Translations under genes and position numbers: made by a program
Notes under the pieces: generated by a model
Database searches by the model: none
What the model was told of the DNA's origin: nothing
Seen by the model: the letters and a program-made list of their open reading frames with translations, nothing else
Assembly: GCF_003075045.1 (NCBI RefSeq)
Contig: NZ_QCZD01000001.1
Location: 1,204,967 to 1,268,966, forward strand
DNA from: Maribacter litoralis
GTDB lineage: Bacteria > Bacteroidota > Bacteroidia > Flavobacteriales > Flavobacteriaceae
Length of the DNA: 64,000 bases
Direction of reading: 5' to 3'
Shown: positions 1 through 7,561 of the stretch, one piece after another
Numbering within the stretch: the stretch's first letter is position 1
Layout: each line of letters starts with the position of its first letter

Positions 1-125
1 TAAGTTCTACAGCTTTTTCCTTAAACTCTGCAGTGTAATTTCTTTTTTCTCTTGACATTTTTCAAAGTTAATTTTAATAACTAAAACGCTCTTAACTCTA
101 TGTCCGGTTAAATATAGTAAGTCCA
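1..125 (-). mobile_element. Left end and orfA start of an IS3-family insertion sequence (cut by window edge)
   Basis: Read on the minus strand, an ATG at 58 opens a frame starting M-S-R-E-K-R-N-Y-T and continuing A-E-F-K-E-K-A-V-E-L to the window edge. This is the typical beginning of the small helix-turn-helix OrfA of IS3-family transposases. About 67 bases upstream of that ATG the sequence starts TGGAC at 125, exactly where the neighbouring IS1182-type reading frame stops resembling its family. The TG start fits an IS3 terminal repeat. OrfB and the right end lie outside the window, so element length and target duplication cannot be seen. Confidence 0.7.
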
Positions 126-495
126 TAGTGAATACTTCTTCAAATACGGACTCAGAGAATAGTTGGCGCGTTCTATTTATAGTGCAATGCCAAGGCAGTT
201 CCTCATCAATATCATATCTTATGAAATAAAAAATATCCAACCGCATTGAACAATGCGCGATGAGCTTAAGGTCACTAATTAAGTTCTCTAGATAACCAAC
301 TAAACAAAGCTTAAAGAACACTACCAGATCAATACTCTTTTGACCACTTTCAACATAGTAATCCTTGGTCTGCTTATAAAGAAAATTTAAATTTAATACT
401 CCTTTTAAACGCCTGTAGAAATTGTTCTTAGGTATACGTTCGCTCAACTGAAAATGGGAGAACGGCTTTTCTTGATAATCCTTTTTTCCCTGCAT
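126..495 (-). pseudogene. IS1182-family transposase, N-terminal fragment interrupted by the IS3-type element
   Basis: Residues 1-123 match the N-terminal DNA-binding part (DUF772/InsH-like) of IS1182-family transposases, with recognisable stretches FFKLCLVGYLEN, CSMRLDI, DIDEELPWH and ESVFEEVF. After residue 123 (base 127) the similarity stops and the frame reads into the end of the IS3-type element, giving an unrelated tail. The catalytic DDE domain, normally a further 350 or so residues, is missing. It is therefore an inactive remnant. Whether the rest of the gene survives beyond the left edge cannot be seen. Confidence 0.75.
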
Positions 496-531
496 AACTA
501 AAGTTAAGCAAAAACACTATTTTTAACAAGG

Positions 532-681
532 CTTGAGCAAAATGTATACGACGCGGAGAAACGCTACTTCGATTTCTTAGAAAATTATCCTGAAATAGCG
601 AGAAGAATACCTCAATATTTAATTGCTTCGTACCTTGGTATTTCCGCTGAATTTTTGAGTAGAATCCGTAAAAAAACTTAA
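532..681 (+). pseudogene. C-terminal remnant of a Crp/Fnr-family transcriptional regulator
   Basis: An open stretch without a start codon ends at the TAA at 679. From base 550 it reads DAEKRYFDFLE, then YPEIARRIPQ, LIASYLGIS and FLSRIRKK. This is the C-terminal winged-helix recognition region of flavobacterial Crp/Fnr regulators, where IASYLG...LSRIR is the hallmark. The cyclic-nucleotide-binding domain (about 150 residues) is absent; upstream sequence gives way to the 5' flank of the IS1182-type gene near 520-535. The simplest reading is that the IS1182-type element truncated this gene. Too short and startless for most gene callers. Confidence 0.75.
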
Positions 682-754
682 TTGGATTAAACTAGGTCAA
701 TTTTTTACATTTTATTATTGATGAATTTTGCTTCATAATTTAAAAGTTAAAAAT

Positions 755-1442
755 ATGAACAAAGTTTTAATTATCAATGCTAGTGTCAGAGATGAGAAAT
801 CCTACAGCAGAAAATTGACCCAAATTTTTGTTGAAAACTGGAAAAATAGAAATCCACAGGACAAATTCACACATAGGGAAGTTGGTTTAATCCAAATTCC
901 AACCATTGACAAAAAGTGGATTGCGAGTGCATTTATAAAACCACAGGACAGAACCAAGCAAAATCAATCTGGTGTAAAATTCAGCAATGAATTAGTGACA
1001 GAATTAATGGAGAATAATACGTATGTTATTGGAACGCCAATGTACAATTGGTCGATCCCAAGCGGATTAAAATCTTACATTGATCAAATTATGCGAATCA
1101 ATGAAACTTGGAAATTTCGTTCTGGAGAACCGGATGGAGATTATGTAGGTCTGTTCAACAATAAAAAACTGTTTATATTATCAAGTAGGGGAGATACCGG
1201 TTACGGTGAAAATGAAAATAATGCTCATATGAATTTTTCAAACCACTTATTTGAAATTTATTTTTGAGATGATTGGAGTAAAAGACATCACAATAATCTC
1301 GCTTGACAATGAGGAGTTTGGATGGGAAATTTTCGAAAGGTCCAAACAAAAAATTTATCAAAATATAAAATTAATTGAATATAATAAGGGAGACAAAGGA
1401 AAATCTCACGCCCAAGTCTCTCGCAGAGACGTATCCAAATAA
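755..1442 (+). pseudogene. FMN-dependent NADH-azoreductase (NAD(P)H oxidoreductase, flavodoxin-like fold), frameshifted
   Basis: The first frame (ATG at 755; an upstream TTG at 728 is less likely) encodes a flavodoxin-fold reductase: MNKVLIINASVR binds FMN phosphate, and GTPMYNWSIPSGLKSYID and SSRGDTGYG are typical AzoR segments. It then hits TGA at 1265. The expected continuation MNFQTTYLKFIFEMIGV is found in the next frame. Removing one T from the T5 run at 1234-1238 joins the two and gives about 210 residues, close to the usual 200. The last 15-20 codons before 1442 no longer look like the family. Either a real null mutation or a homopolymer sequencing error; the decayed surroundings favour the former. 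Confidence 0.75.
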
Positions 1443-1512
1443 AAATCGATATAGGCAATGCTACTTTCGCATCATCAATGATAAGGCTTTTCAATAAATC
1501 CAATATTTAACA

Positions 1513-1539
1513 ATAAAAAATCCAGTTTAAGGTACTGGA
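1513..1539 (-). terminator. Rho-independent terminator of the integrase gene
   Basis: On the minus strand a 6-bp stem (TCCAGT/ACTGGA, 1521-1539) with a 7-base loop is followed by a run of six T (1515-1520 on the plus strand as A). It lies 75 bases past the integrase stop codon in the right orientation. Confidence 0.55.
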
Positions 1540-1613
1540 TAAACCTTTAATGACATTAAGAAAAATAAGAATGCCGACTGGATTAGAACCTAAAAGGTGT
1601 TTTCCAAATCTAA

Positions 1614-2867
1614 TTATTGATAATGTGCCCTTGTTCCGGCCTTGTCCTTGGTGTTTAGTTTACTGCGCAACGAACGCATATCCGAAGATACCTTTTGCTC
1701 GATGACTCTGGCATAGATTTGCGTTGTAGAAAGTTTCGTATGACCAAGTAGTTTTGAAACTGTCTCAATGGGTACTCCATTGGAGAGTGTAACGGTAGTT
1801 GCAAAGGTATGTCTGGCAGCGTGAAACGTAAGCTTTTTATTGATTTTTAGGATTACCGCTATTTCCTTCAAATATTTATTGACTTTTTGATTGGAAAATA
1901 CCGGAAGCAGTTGTTCCTGTTTATTTTCGGCATCTTGGTCATACTTTTTTATAATATCAAGTGCTTTATCCAATAGGGGAATTTTTACTGCTTCATCGTT
2001 CTTTTCCCTTTTTGTAAATATCCAATAATCCCCATCGATGCCCCTTACAATATGATCATAGCAAAGCAATTTTACATCGATATAGGATAATCCCGTATAA
2101 CAGGCAAAAACAAATACATCCCTCGTTTTTCGGTGCATCTCTTTTGAAAGCTGACCGGATTGCAAAACTTCAAGTTCGGATTGGGATAAAAATGCCCTTT
2201 GATGTTTTGTGAACTTTAGCGAGAACCGTACAAATGGGTCTTTCTCGATCCATTCTAATCGAAGGGCGAGATTCATCATCTTTTTCAACCTCTCCAAATG
2301 TTTCATAACCCCGTTATTTTTTAGAGGTTGAGAGCGATTTATGGATTTACCGGTGCGGAGGAACTGTTCAAAGTCAATGATGAATCTATAGGATAATTGT
2401 TTGAGGAAGATATCATTGGTCTTTAGTTTGTTCTTCAAATACCGTTTGATATAGCGTTCCGTAGTGAAATAATTTTTCAACGTGCCGGGCTTTAGTACCG
2501 AAACCATATTCTTGTTGTGATAGGAAACCAGTTGAAGCAGCGTTTTGTGCTGTTCATCTTCGCCGAGATACCTCGCTTTGATGGCTTGGGCGGTAACGTA
2601 TTTGGATTCGCCCAGAAGCTGTTTGTGGCATTCCAGTAAATCGGAGTAAACTTGGTCTAAATAGACGTTGAGGGCTTTCCCCTCGGAAGTTCTCGAATTT
2701 GCCCTCTTGGAACGGGTATCCCAATAGGTAACCGAAGTAGATCGTTTTAAACTGATCTCGGCACGTTTTCCATCGACCGTAATACGGGCATAAATGGGTG
2801 CCAAATCATCTTTTTTCTTGGCCATACTAAGCCAAAAATGAATAGTAAAAGTCTTGGAAGTCTGCAT
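1614..2867 (-). CDS. Tyrosine-type site-specific integrase (Bacteroidota mobile-element type)
   Basis: A 417-residue recombinase when started at the ATG at 2867; the open frame continues to a TTG at 2912, but that lies only a few bases from the inferred transcription start. Order: N-terminal arm-binding domain (TIHFWLSMAKK, IYARITVDGKR), SAM-like core-binding domain, then the catalytic domain. Visible catalytic residues are HAARHTF (His...Arg), LLGHTKLSTTQIYARV (His and nucleophilic Tyr) and a Lys in the KREKND hairpin. At the first-arginine position the motif reads TGLSYID, so Ser replaces Arg I, as reported for the Bacteroides CTnDOT integrase. It faces the 3' end of tRNA-Pro, the usual position for an integrase beside its attachment site. 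The gene looks intact. Confidence 0.88.
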   Translation of the reverse strand: MQTSKTFTIHFWLSMAKKKDDLAPIYARITVDGKRAEISLKRSTSVTYWDTRSKRANSRTSEGKALNVYLDQVYSDLLECHKQLLGESKYVTAQAIKARYLGEDEQHKTLLQLVSYHNKNMVSVLKPGTLKNYFTTERYIKRYLKNKLKTNDIFLKQLSYRFIIDFEQFLRTGKSINRSQPLKNNGVMKHLERLKKMMNLALRLEWIEKDPFVRFSLKFTKHQRAFLSQSELEVLQSGQLSKEMHRKTRDVFVFACYTGLSYIDVKLLCYDHIVRGIDGDYWIFTKREKNDEAVKIPLLDKALDIIKKYDQDAENKQEQLLPVFSNQKVNKYLKEIAVILKINKKLTFHAARHTFATTVTLSNGVPIETVSKLLGHTKLSTTQIYARVIEQKVSSDMRSLRSKLNTKDKAGTRAHYQ

Positions 2868-2919
2868 AAACTCTCGCTTTAAGTGAATAATCGATTTGTT
2901 TACGAAAGTCAAATCGTTG

Positions 2920-2957
2920 CGAAAGTCAAATTTATTGAATTACCAATGTAGTGAAAA
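2920..2957 (-). promoter_or_regulatory. Putative integrase promoter overlapping a direct repeat
   Basis: On the minus strand TAAATTTG (2927-2934) matches the Bacteroidota -7 consensus TAnnTTTG. It is preceded after 19 bp by TTTT (2954-2957), a weak -33. The 12-bp repeat CGAAAGTCAAAT occurs at 2903-2914 and 2920-2931, the second copy overlapping the -7 element. Confidence 0.4.
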
Positions 2958-2971
2958 TTCTGGTAATAAAT

Positions 2972-2993
2972 CAGGTAACCGAATAGGTAACCT
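2972..2993 (+). repeat. Short tandem AGGTAACC repeats upstream of the integrase
   Basis: AGGTAACC occurs twice, around 2974-2981 and 2986-2993, 12 bp apart, and again inside the integrase 5' region near 2727. Together with the CGAAAGTCAAAT pair these are candidate integrase arm-type sites, by position only. Confidence 0.3.
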
Positions 2994-3094
2994 TTGATTT
3001 GATAATAAAGCCAATCTTATCATTTCAAGAAAAATGAAAATCCCTGATTTTCATAAGATTAGCTATGTTTTGGTGTCTATTGACACCGTAATTG

Positions 3095-3169
3095 TCGGGG
3101 TGGCAGGATTCGAACCTGCGACCTCCGCGTCCCAAACGCGGCGCGATAACCGGGCTACGCTACACCCCG
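3095..3169 (-). tRNA. tRNA-Pro (anticodon TGG)
   Basis: On the minus strand the acceptor stem CGGGGTG pairs with CACCCCG. The anticodon arm CGCGTTTGGGACGCG gives anticodon TGG, and the T arm contains GGTTCGAATCC. The 3' end at 3095 points toward the integrase. CCA is not encoded. Likely the attachment site of the element carrying the integrase, since the tRNA sequence is complete on this side. Confidence 0.95.
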
Positions 3170-3208
3170 AAATGGTTATCAAAAAATATGTCTCTCAACA
3201 TACTGTTG

Positions 3209-3297
3209 CGGAGAGACAGGGATTCGAACCCTGGGTAAGTGTTTCCACCTACGACGATTTAGCAAACCGCTCCTTTCGGCCACTCAGGCACCTCTCC
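3209..3297 (-). tRNA. tRNA-Ser (anticodon GCT)
   Basis: An 89-nt class II tRNA on the minus strand: acceptor GGAGAGG with CTCTCC, long variable arm, T arm GGTTCGAATCC, anticodon loop TTGCTAA giving GCT. It lies 39 bases upstream of tRNA-Pro on the same strand, so the two may share a transcript. Confidence 0.95.
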
Positions 3298-3408
3298 AAT
3301 AATTCTTCAATGAACTGTTGCTCTAAATAGCGGATGCAAATGTATAAGTATAACTGGTCTTACGCAACTATTTTTTAAGTTTTTTTTCAATATAAAATTA
3401 CCTAGCTG

Positions 3409-5469
3409 TTACTCAGGATATTCCACTCGCAAATGATAAATATTTATGAGCTTTTGTTTGAAAATTTTCTTGATTGTTTCTATTTCCTTAAAGGTAATAT
3501 CTGCGTTTAAAAACTGATTTGCCTTCATTTGACCAGAAATTATCTTGTCTACAAATTCATCAATGATCAAAAATGTTGGATTTTTTAAACTTTTAGATGC
3601 CGCCTCGACCGAATCGGCCATCATTAAAATTGCTGTTTCCCTAGAAAATGGTAACGGACCTGGATACCTAAAATCTTCTTCATTTACATGCCCATCTAAC
3701 TCTTTCTGCTTTTTGTAGAAATAGAACACAAGTGTTGTACCATGGTGAGAACGAATAAAATCTATTACGCGATCGGGTACATTGTTTTTTCTGGCTATTT
3801 CAATTCCCTTTATAACATGATCTATTATAATTCTAGCACTATCCTTTGGGGTTAACTCATCATGAGGGTTCACATTGGTAATCTGGTTCTCGGTAAAATA
3901 CGTTGGATCGTTCATTTTACCAATATCATGGTACAGTGCCCCTACTCTAACCAACATAGCATTCGCACCAATTTCATTAGCCGCAGCCTCAGCCAAATTG
4001 GCTACTTGTAACGAATGATGAAAAGTACCTGGCGCCTTATTACTTAATTCTTTTAAAAGCTTAGAATTGGTATCTGAAAGCTCCAATAAAGAAACATCAG
4101 AAACCAATCCGAAGAGTTTTTCATAGATATATATCAATGGCTGAACAAACAGGGTAATCATTCCATTTAAAAAGAACAGTCCTAAAGTATACCACTCAAT
4201 ATCACTCAAATCTCCTTCATGAATGGTATGAAAAGCCAAATACCCTATAATATAAATCAGCGTAATCTGACCTACACTAACAAAAAGGTTTGCCCTTTTA
4301 TATAATTCCGACACTGTTAAAATGGTTACTATACCTGTAATGATCTGTAGAAATATATATTCAAAACTATTTGGAACCACAAAACCTAGAATAAGTATGG
4401 TAAGCACATGTACAAACAATCCAAGCCTAGCGTCAAAGAACGTTTTTAAAATCAACGGTAGAATGCATAACGGCACAACAAAAACCAATTGATCATTGTA
4501 TTTTATAACCATTGTGGTTATAAAGACCATTAATAATATATTAAAAAAGATAAAGGTGACCTTTACATTGTTATCATAGACGGTTCTTCTATACTTTTTA
4601 AGAAATAAGAAAAGCATAATCAACACCAACGCCACCAGAACGGTATATCCTATTAAAATAAAGTAATAATTAGTGGCGGTCCATAATTCAGATTCATATT
4701 CTGATTTTAGGGACTCCAATATTTTTAAATTCTCAGCCTCTACCACCTCACCTTTAGCTATAATCAACCGTCCTTGATCTACGGTACCACGTGTATACGA
4801 CAGTTTTAACAAAGCTTCTGCCCGTGCCTTTTGGGTTAGATTATTATTGAAACTTACATTGGGTTCTATAATATCAAAGAACAATGTTTGAATCTCCTTT
4901 TCAAAAACGGTCAAATTATTCTTGGTTAGCACATCTCTTACCAGCTCATTAATCTCGTTTACCTTTAAAAAATCGGAAACCCTAACTTTACTGGCTTCAT
5001 TTCCTTTCACCAAAAAAATGAAATTTCGCTGTACCTGTTTACCATTATTTTGCAATATGCCCTTTGCATAAACAGAATCTAATATGACCTTGACGAAATA
5101 TCGTAACCTATTTTTCTGATTACCGCTTAGATCGGCATCACTCCACTGTGACTCAAATTTCTCATCAAATAATGCCCTAACTTTTTCAACCACATCTTCA
5201 TCATAGCTATAGTATGGCAGTTGATTATTTTCAATTATTTGCTTTTCCTTCGCTATTTCGGCATCTGTCTTTTGTATGGAGAAATCAAAAGGTGCATACA
5301 AGTTTTCAAACTGCCAAGGTTTTCCTTTTTGAAACTCATACTTGAATTTACCTCCTTTGGGCAAGAAAAATACTATGAATGCAACAGCCACTACATATAG
5401 AATATATTTAAAAATGAGCGACTGTTGTTTGTAAAGATTATCCAAGGAAAATAGTATTAGGTTCTTCAA
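3409..5469 (-). CDS. 7TM-HD (HDIG) family phosphohydrolase, PgpH/YqfF-like
   Basis: A 686-residue membrane protein. It has one N-terminal membrane helix (about 22-40), an extracytoplasmic 7TMR-HDED domain (about 45-260), then a block of seven helices (about 265-470) and a cytoplasmic HD domain. HD-domain residues include FHHSLQVANLAEAA near 480, the metal-binding pair H513-D514 in LYHDIGKM, and a later RSHHGT. In Firmicutes this architecture (PgpH) hydrolyses cyclic di-AMP; the same role here is inferred from family. It is flanked by the tRNA pair and a divergent thiolase gene, so context adds nothing. Full length and apparently intact. Confidence 0.88.
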   Translation of the reverse strand: MKNLILFSLDNLYKQQSLIFKYILYVVAVAFIVFFLPKGGKFKYEFQKGKPWQFENLYAPFDFSIQKTDAEIAKEKQIIENNQLPYYSYDEDVVEKVRALFDEKFESQWSDADLSGNQKNRLRYFVKVILDSVYAKGILQNNGKQVQRNFIFLVKGNEASKVRVSDFLKVNEINELVRDVLTKNNLTVFEKEIQTLFFDIIEPNVSFNNNLTQKARAEALLKLSYTRGTVDQGRLIIAKGEVVEAENLKILESLKSEYESELWTATNYYFILIGYTVLVALVLIMLFLFLKKYRRTVYDNNVKVTFIFFNILLMVFITTMVIKYNDQLVFVVPLCILPLILKTFFDARLGLFVHVLTILILGFVVPNSFEYIFLQIITGIVTILTVSELYKRANLFVSVGQITLIYIIGYLAFHTIHEGDLSDIEWYTLGLFFLNGMITLFVQPLIYIYEKLFGLVSDVSLLELSDTNSKLLKELSNKAPGTFHHSLQVANLAEAAANEIGANAMLVRVGALYHDIGKMNDPTYFTENQITNVNPHDELTPKDSARIIIDHVIKGIEIARKNNVPDRVIDFIRSHHGTTLVFYFYKKQKELDGHVNEEDFRYPGPLPFSRETAILMMADSVEAASKSLKNPTFLIIDEFVDKIISGQMKANQFLNADITFKEIETIKKIFKQKLINIYHLRVEYPE

Positions 5470-5565
5470 AAATAGAAAATAATAAACTGATAACTAGTAA
5501 TTGATATGATATCACTTGGGTTGCTATAGAATTTAGTAATTTCGTCTAACTTAAATTATAAAAAC

Positions 5566-6741
5566 ATGAAAGAGGTAGTTATAGTATCGGCCGTAAGAAC
5601 TCCAATTGGTAGTTTTATGGGCGGATTATCTACAGTACCAGCTCCAAAGTTAGGAGCTATAGCAATTGAAGGTGCATTAAAAAAAATCAATCTTGACCCT
5701 ACATCGGTTGACGAGGTTTTAATGGGCAACGTAGTACAGGCCGGAACCGGACAGGCGCCTGCCAGACAGGCTGCAATATACGCTGGGATACCCAATACAG
5801 TACCTTGTACAACTATTAACAAAGTGTGTGCTTCAGGCATGAAAGCTGTTATGCAGGGCGCACAAGCAATTTCTCTGGGCGATGCCGATATTGTGGTTGC
5901 CGGAGGAATGGAAAATATGAGCCTTATACCTCATTATGTCCATATGAGAACCGGAACAAAGTTCGGTCCTGCTACGTTAGTTGACGGTATGCAGAAAGAC
6001 GGTTTAGTAGATGCTTATGACCAAAATGCGATGGGTGTTTGCGCAGATGCTTGCGCTACAAAATATGAATTCAGCAGAGAAGAGCAAGATGCATATGCCA
6101 TTCAATCGTATAAAAGGTCTTCTGAGGCATGGGAAAATGGTAAATTCGACAATGAGGTCGTGCCAGTAGCTGTACCACAGAGACGTGGCGAGCCTAAAAT
6201 GGTAACCAAAGATGAGGAATTCAGCAATGTATTTATAGAAAAAATACCAAACCTTAGACCTGCATTTTCTAAGGATGGAACAGTTACTGCTGCAAATGCC
6301 TCTACAATTAATGATGGTGCTGCCGCCTTAGTTTTAATGAGTAAAGTAAAGGCCATTGAATTAAACCTAACTCCTTTGGCTACCATAAAAAGCTATGCAG
6401 ATGCTGCCCATGAACCTGAATGGTTTACCACAGCTCCTGCAAAAGCACTACCCAAGGCTCTTGCAAAATCGAATTTAAAATTAGAAGAAATAGATTTCTT
6501 TGAATTTAACGAAGCATTTTCCGTGGTGGGCTTGGCAAATATGAAAATATTGGGTCTAAACGATACCAATGTCAATGTAAATGGCGGTGCCGTTTCTTTA
6601 GGACACCCGTTAGGATGCTCTGGTGCCCGTATTCTTATTACATTGCTAAATGTTCTAGAACAAAACAACGCAAAGCTAGGGGCCGCAGCTATTTGTAATG
6701 GTGGTGGTGGAGCCTCTGCTATTATTGTTGAAAAAGCTTAA
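5566..6741 (+). CDS. atoB: Acetyl-CoA C-acetyltransferase (thiolase)
   Basis: A 391-residue thiolase of normal length. It condenses two acetyl-CoA to acetoacetyl-CoA, or runs the reverse step of fatty and amino acid breakdown. Catalytic residues are all visible: nucleophile C88 in NKVCASG, H347 in GHPLGCSG and C377 in AICNGGGG. The family signature NEAFSVV precedes the His. The start at 5566 follows an AT-rich leader with a TAATTTCG element at 5537 resembling a -7 box. The next gene begins 17 bases downstream, so the two are likely cotranscribed. Direction of the reaction in vivo cannot be told. Confidence 0.92.
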   Translation: MKEVVIVSAVRTPIGSFMGGLSTVPAPKLGAIAIEGALKKINLDPTSVDEVLMGNVVQAGTGQAPARQAAIYAGIPNTVPCTTINKVCASGMKAVMQGAQAISLGDADIVVAGGMENMSLIPHYVHMRTGTKFGPATLVDGMQKDGLVDAYDQNAMGVCADACATKYEFSREEQDAYAIQSYKRSSEAWENGKFDNEVVPVAVPQRRGEPKMVTKDEEFSNVFIEKIPNLRPAFSKDGTVTAANASTINDGAAALVLMSKVKAIELNLTPLATIKSYADAAHEPEWFTTAPAKALPKALAKSNLKLEEIDFFEFNEAFSVVGLANMKILGLNDTNVNVNGGAVSLGHPLGCSGARILITLLNVLEQNNAKLGAAAICNGGGGASAIIVEKA

Positions 6742-6758
6742 GCGCTTAAAAAATATTC

Positions 6759-7511
6759 ATGCAATACGGAATTTGCCATTTAAGTGTTATGCCCATGCGC
6801 AGTATGCCCGATCAGGCAGCTGAGCTGGTGACCCAGCTTCTATTTGGAGAACATTACAAAGTTTTGGAATCTAGAAAAAACTGGTCTAGGGTAAAAACTG
6901 TATTTGACAAGTTCGAAGGTTGGATCATGAACAACCAGCTTACCTTTATCCCGGAAGATGAATACCTTGCTTTAGAGTCCAGTTCAAGTCCTAAATATGT
7001 TACTGAATTAATATCGTTCGTTGAAGATTCAAATAAAATGGTAACCCCTATTTTAATTGGCTCAAGCATACCGGACACTTCCTCCTTACCTGTTACTTTT
7101 GACGGTAAAACGGTTCAAGGAGAACAATTAAAGGAAAGGTTAGTAAAAACGGCGCTTTTATATCTTAACTCACCCGAACTTAAAGGTGGCAAATCTCCTT
7201 TTGGTATTGACAGTGCAGGATTCGCACAAATGGTTTACAAAATTAACGGATACCACCTTTTACGAACCGCAGAAAGTCAATCTAAACAAGGTACGGCATT
7301 AAGTTTTGTAGAAGAGAGCGAAGCCGGAGACTTAGCATTTTTTGATAACACCAACAGTGAAATCGACCACGTTGGCATTATTATGGACAATAATTATGTA
7401 ATTCACGTAAACGGCAAAGTAAGAATTGACCGCATAGATCATACCGGTATTTTCAATAATGACCTCAGAACATATACGCATCAATTAAGGGTCATTAAAA
7501 AAATAGTATAA
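6759..7511 (+). CDS. SH3b plus NlpC/P60-like protein with Ser in place of the catalytic Cys
   Basis: 250 residues without a signal peptide. Residues 1-60 or so resemble a bacterial SH3 fold (RKNWSRVKTVFDKFEGWI). The second half is an NlpC/P60 (C40) fold that in active enzymes cleaves cell-wall peptides. The expected nucleophile motif GIDCSGF reads GIDSAGF here, with S152 encoded by AGT at 7212. The remaining triad positions are kept, H204 in EIDHVGI and H216 in VIHVNG. I believe related flavobacterial proteins share this Ser, which would point to a non-catalytic or altered-chemistry family rather than a recent loss; that is from memory. It follows the thiolase closely and ends at a strong terminator. 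Confidence 0.8.
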   Translation: MQYGICHLSVMPMRSMPDQAAELVTQLLFGEHYKVLESRKNWSRVKTVFDKFEGWIMNNQLTFIPEDEYLALESSSSPKYVTELISFVEDSNKMVTPILIGSSIPDTSSLPVTFDGKTVQGEQLKERLVKTALLYLNSPELKGGKSPFGIDSAGFAQMVYKINGYHLLRTAESQSKQGTALSFVEESEAGDLAFFDNTNSEIDHVGIIMDNNYVIHVNGKVRIDRIDHTGIFNNDLRTYTHQLRVIKKIV

Positions 7512-7513
7512 AA

Positions 7514-7536
7514 AAAGGCCCTTAATAGGGCCTTTC
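7514..7536. terminator. Bidirectional terminator between the NlpC/P60-like and TPR genes
   Basis: AAGGCCCT-TAAT-AGGGCCTT forms an 8-bp stem, flanked by an A-run on the left and a T-rich stretch on the right. It sits between convergent genes ending at 7511 and 7562. Confidence 0.85.
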
Positions 7537-7561
7537 AATTTATTTAAAGGTGAGTATAAAA

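Noticed and set aside
1173-1503. Two minus-strand ORFs over the azoreductase region
   Set aside because: Shadows of the frameshifted plus-strand gene; no family likeness in their translations.
2913-3094. CRISPR-like array from the short repeats near the integrase
   Set aside because: Only two copies of each repeat, 8-12 bp long and with no constant spacers.
3034-3330. 98-residue plus-strand ORF over the two tRNA genes
   Set aside because: It is the antisense reading of tRNA-Pro and tRNA-Ser (the familiar VAGFEPATS and RQGFEPW phrases), not a protein gene.
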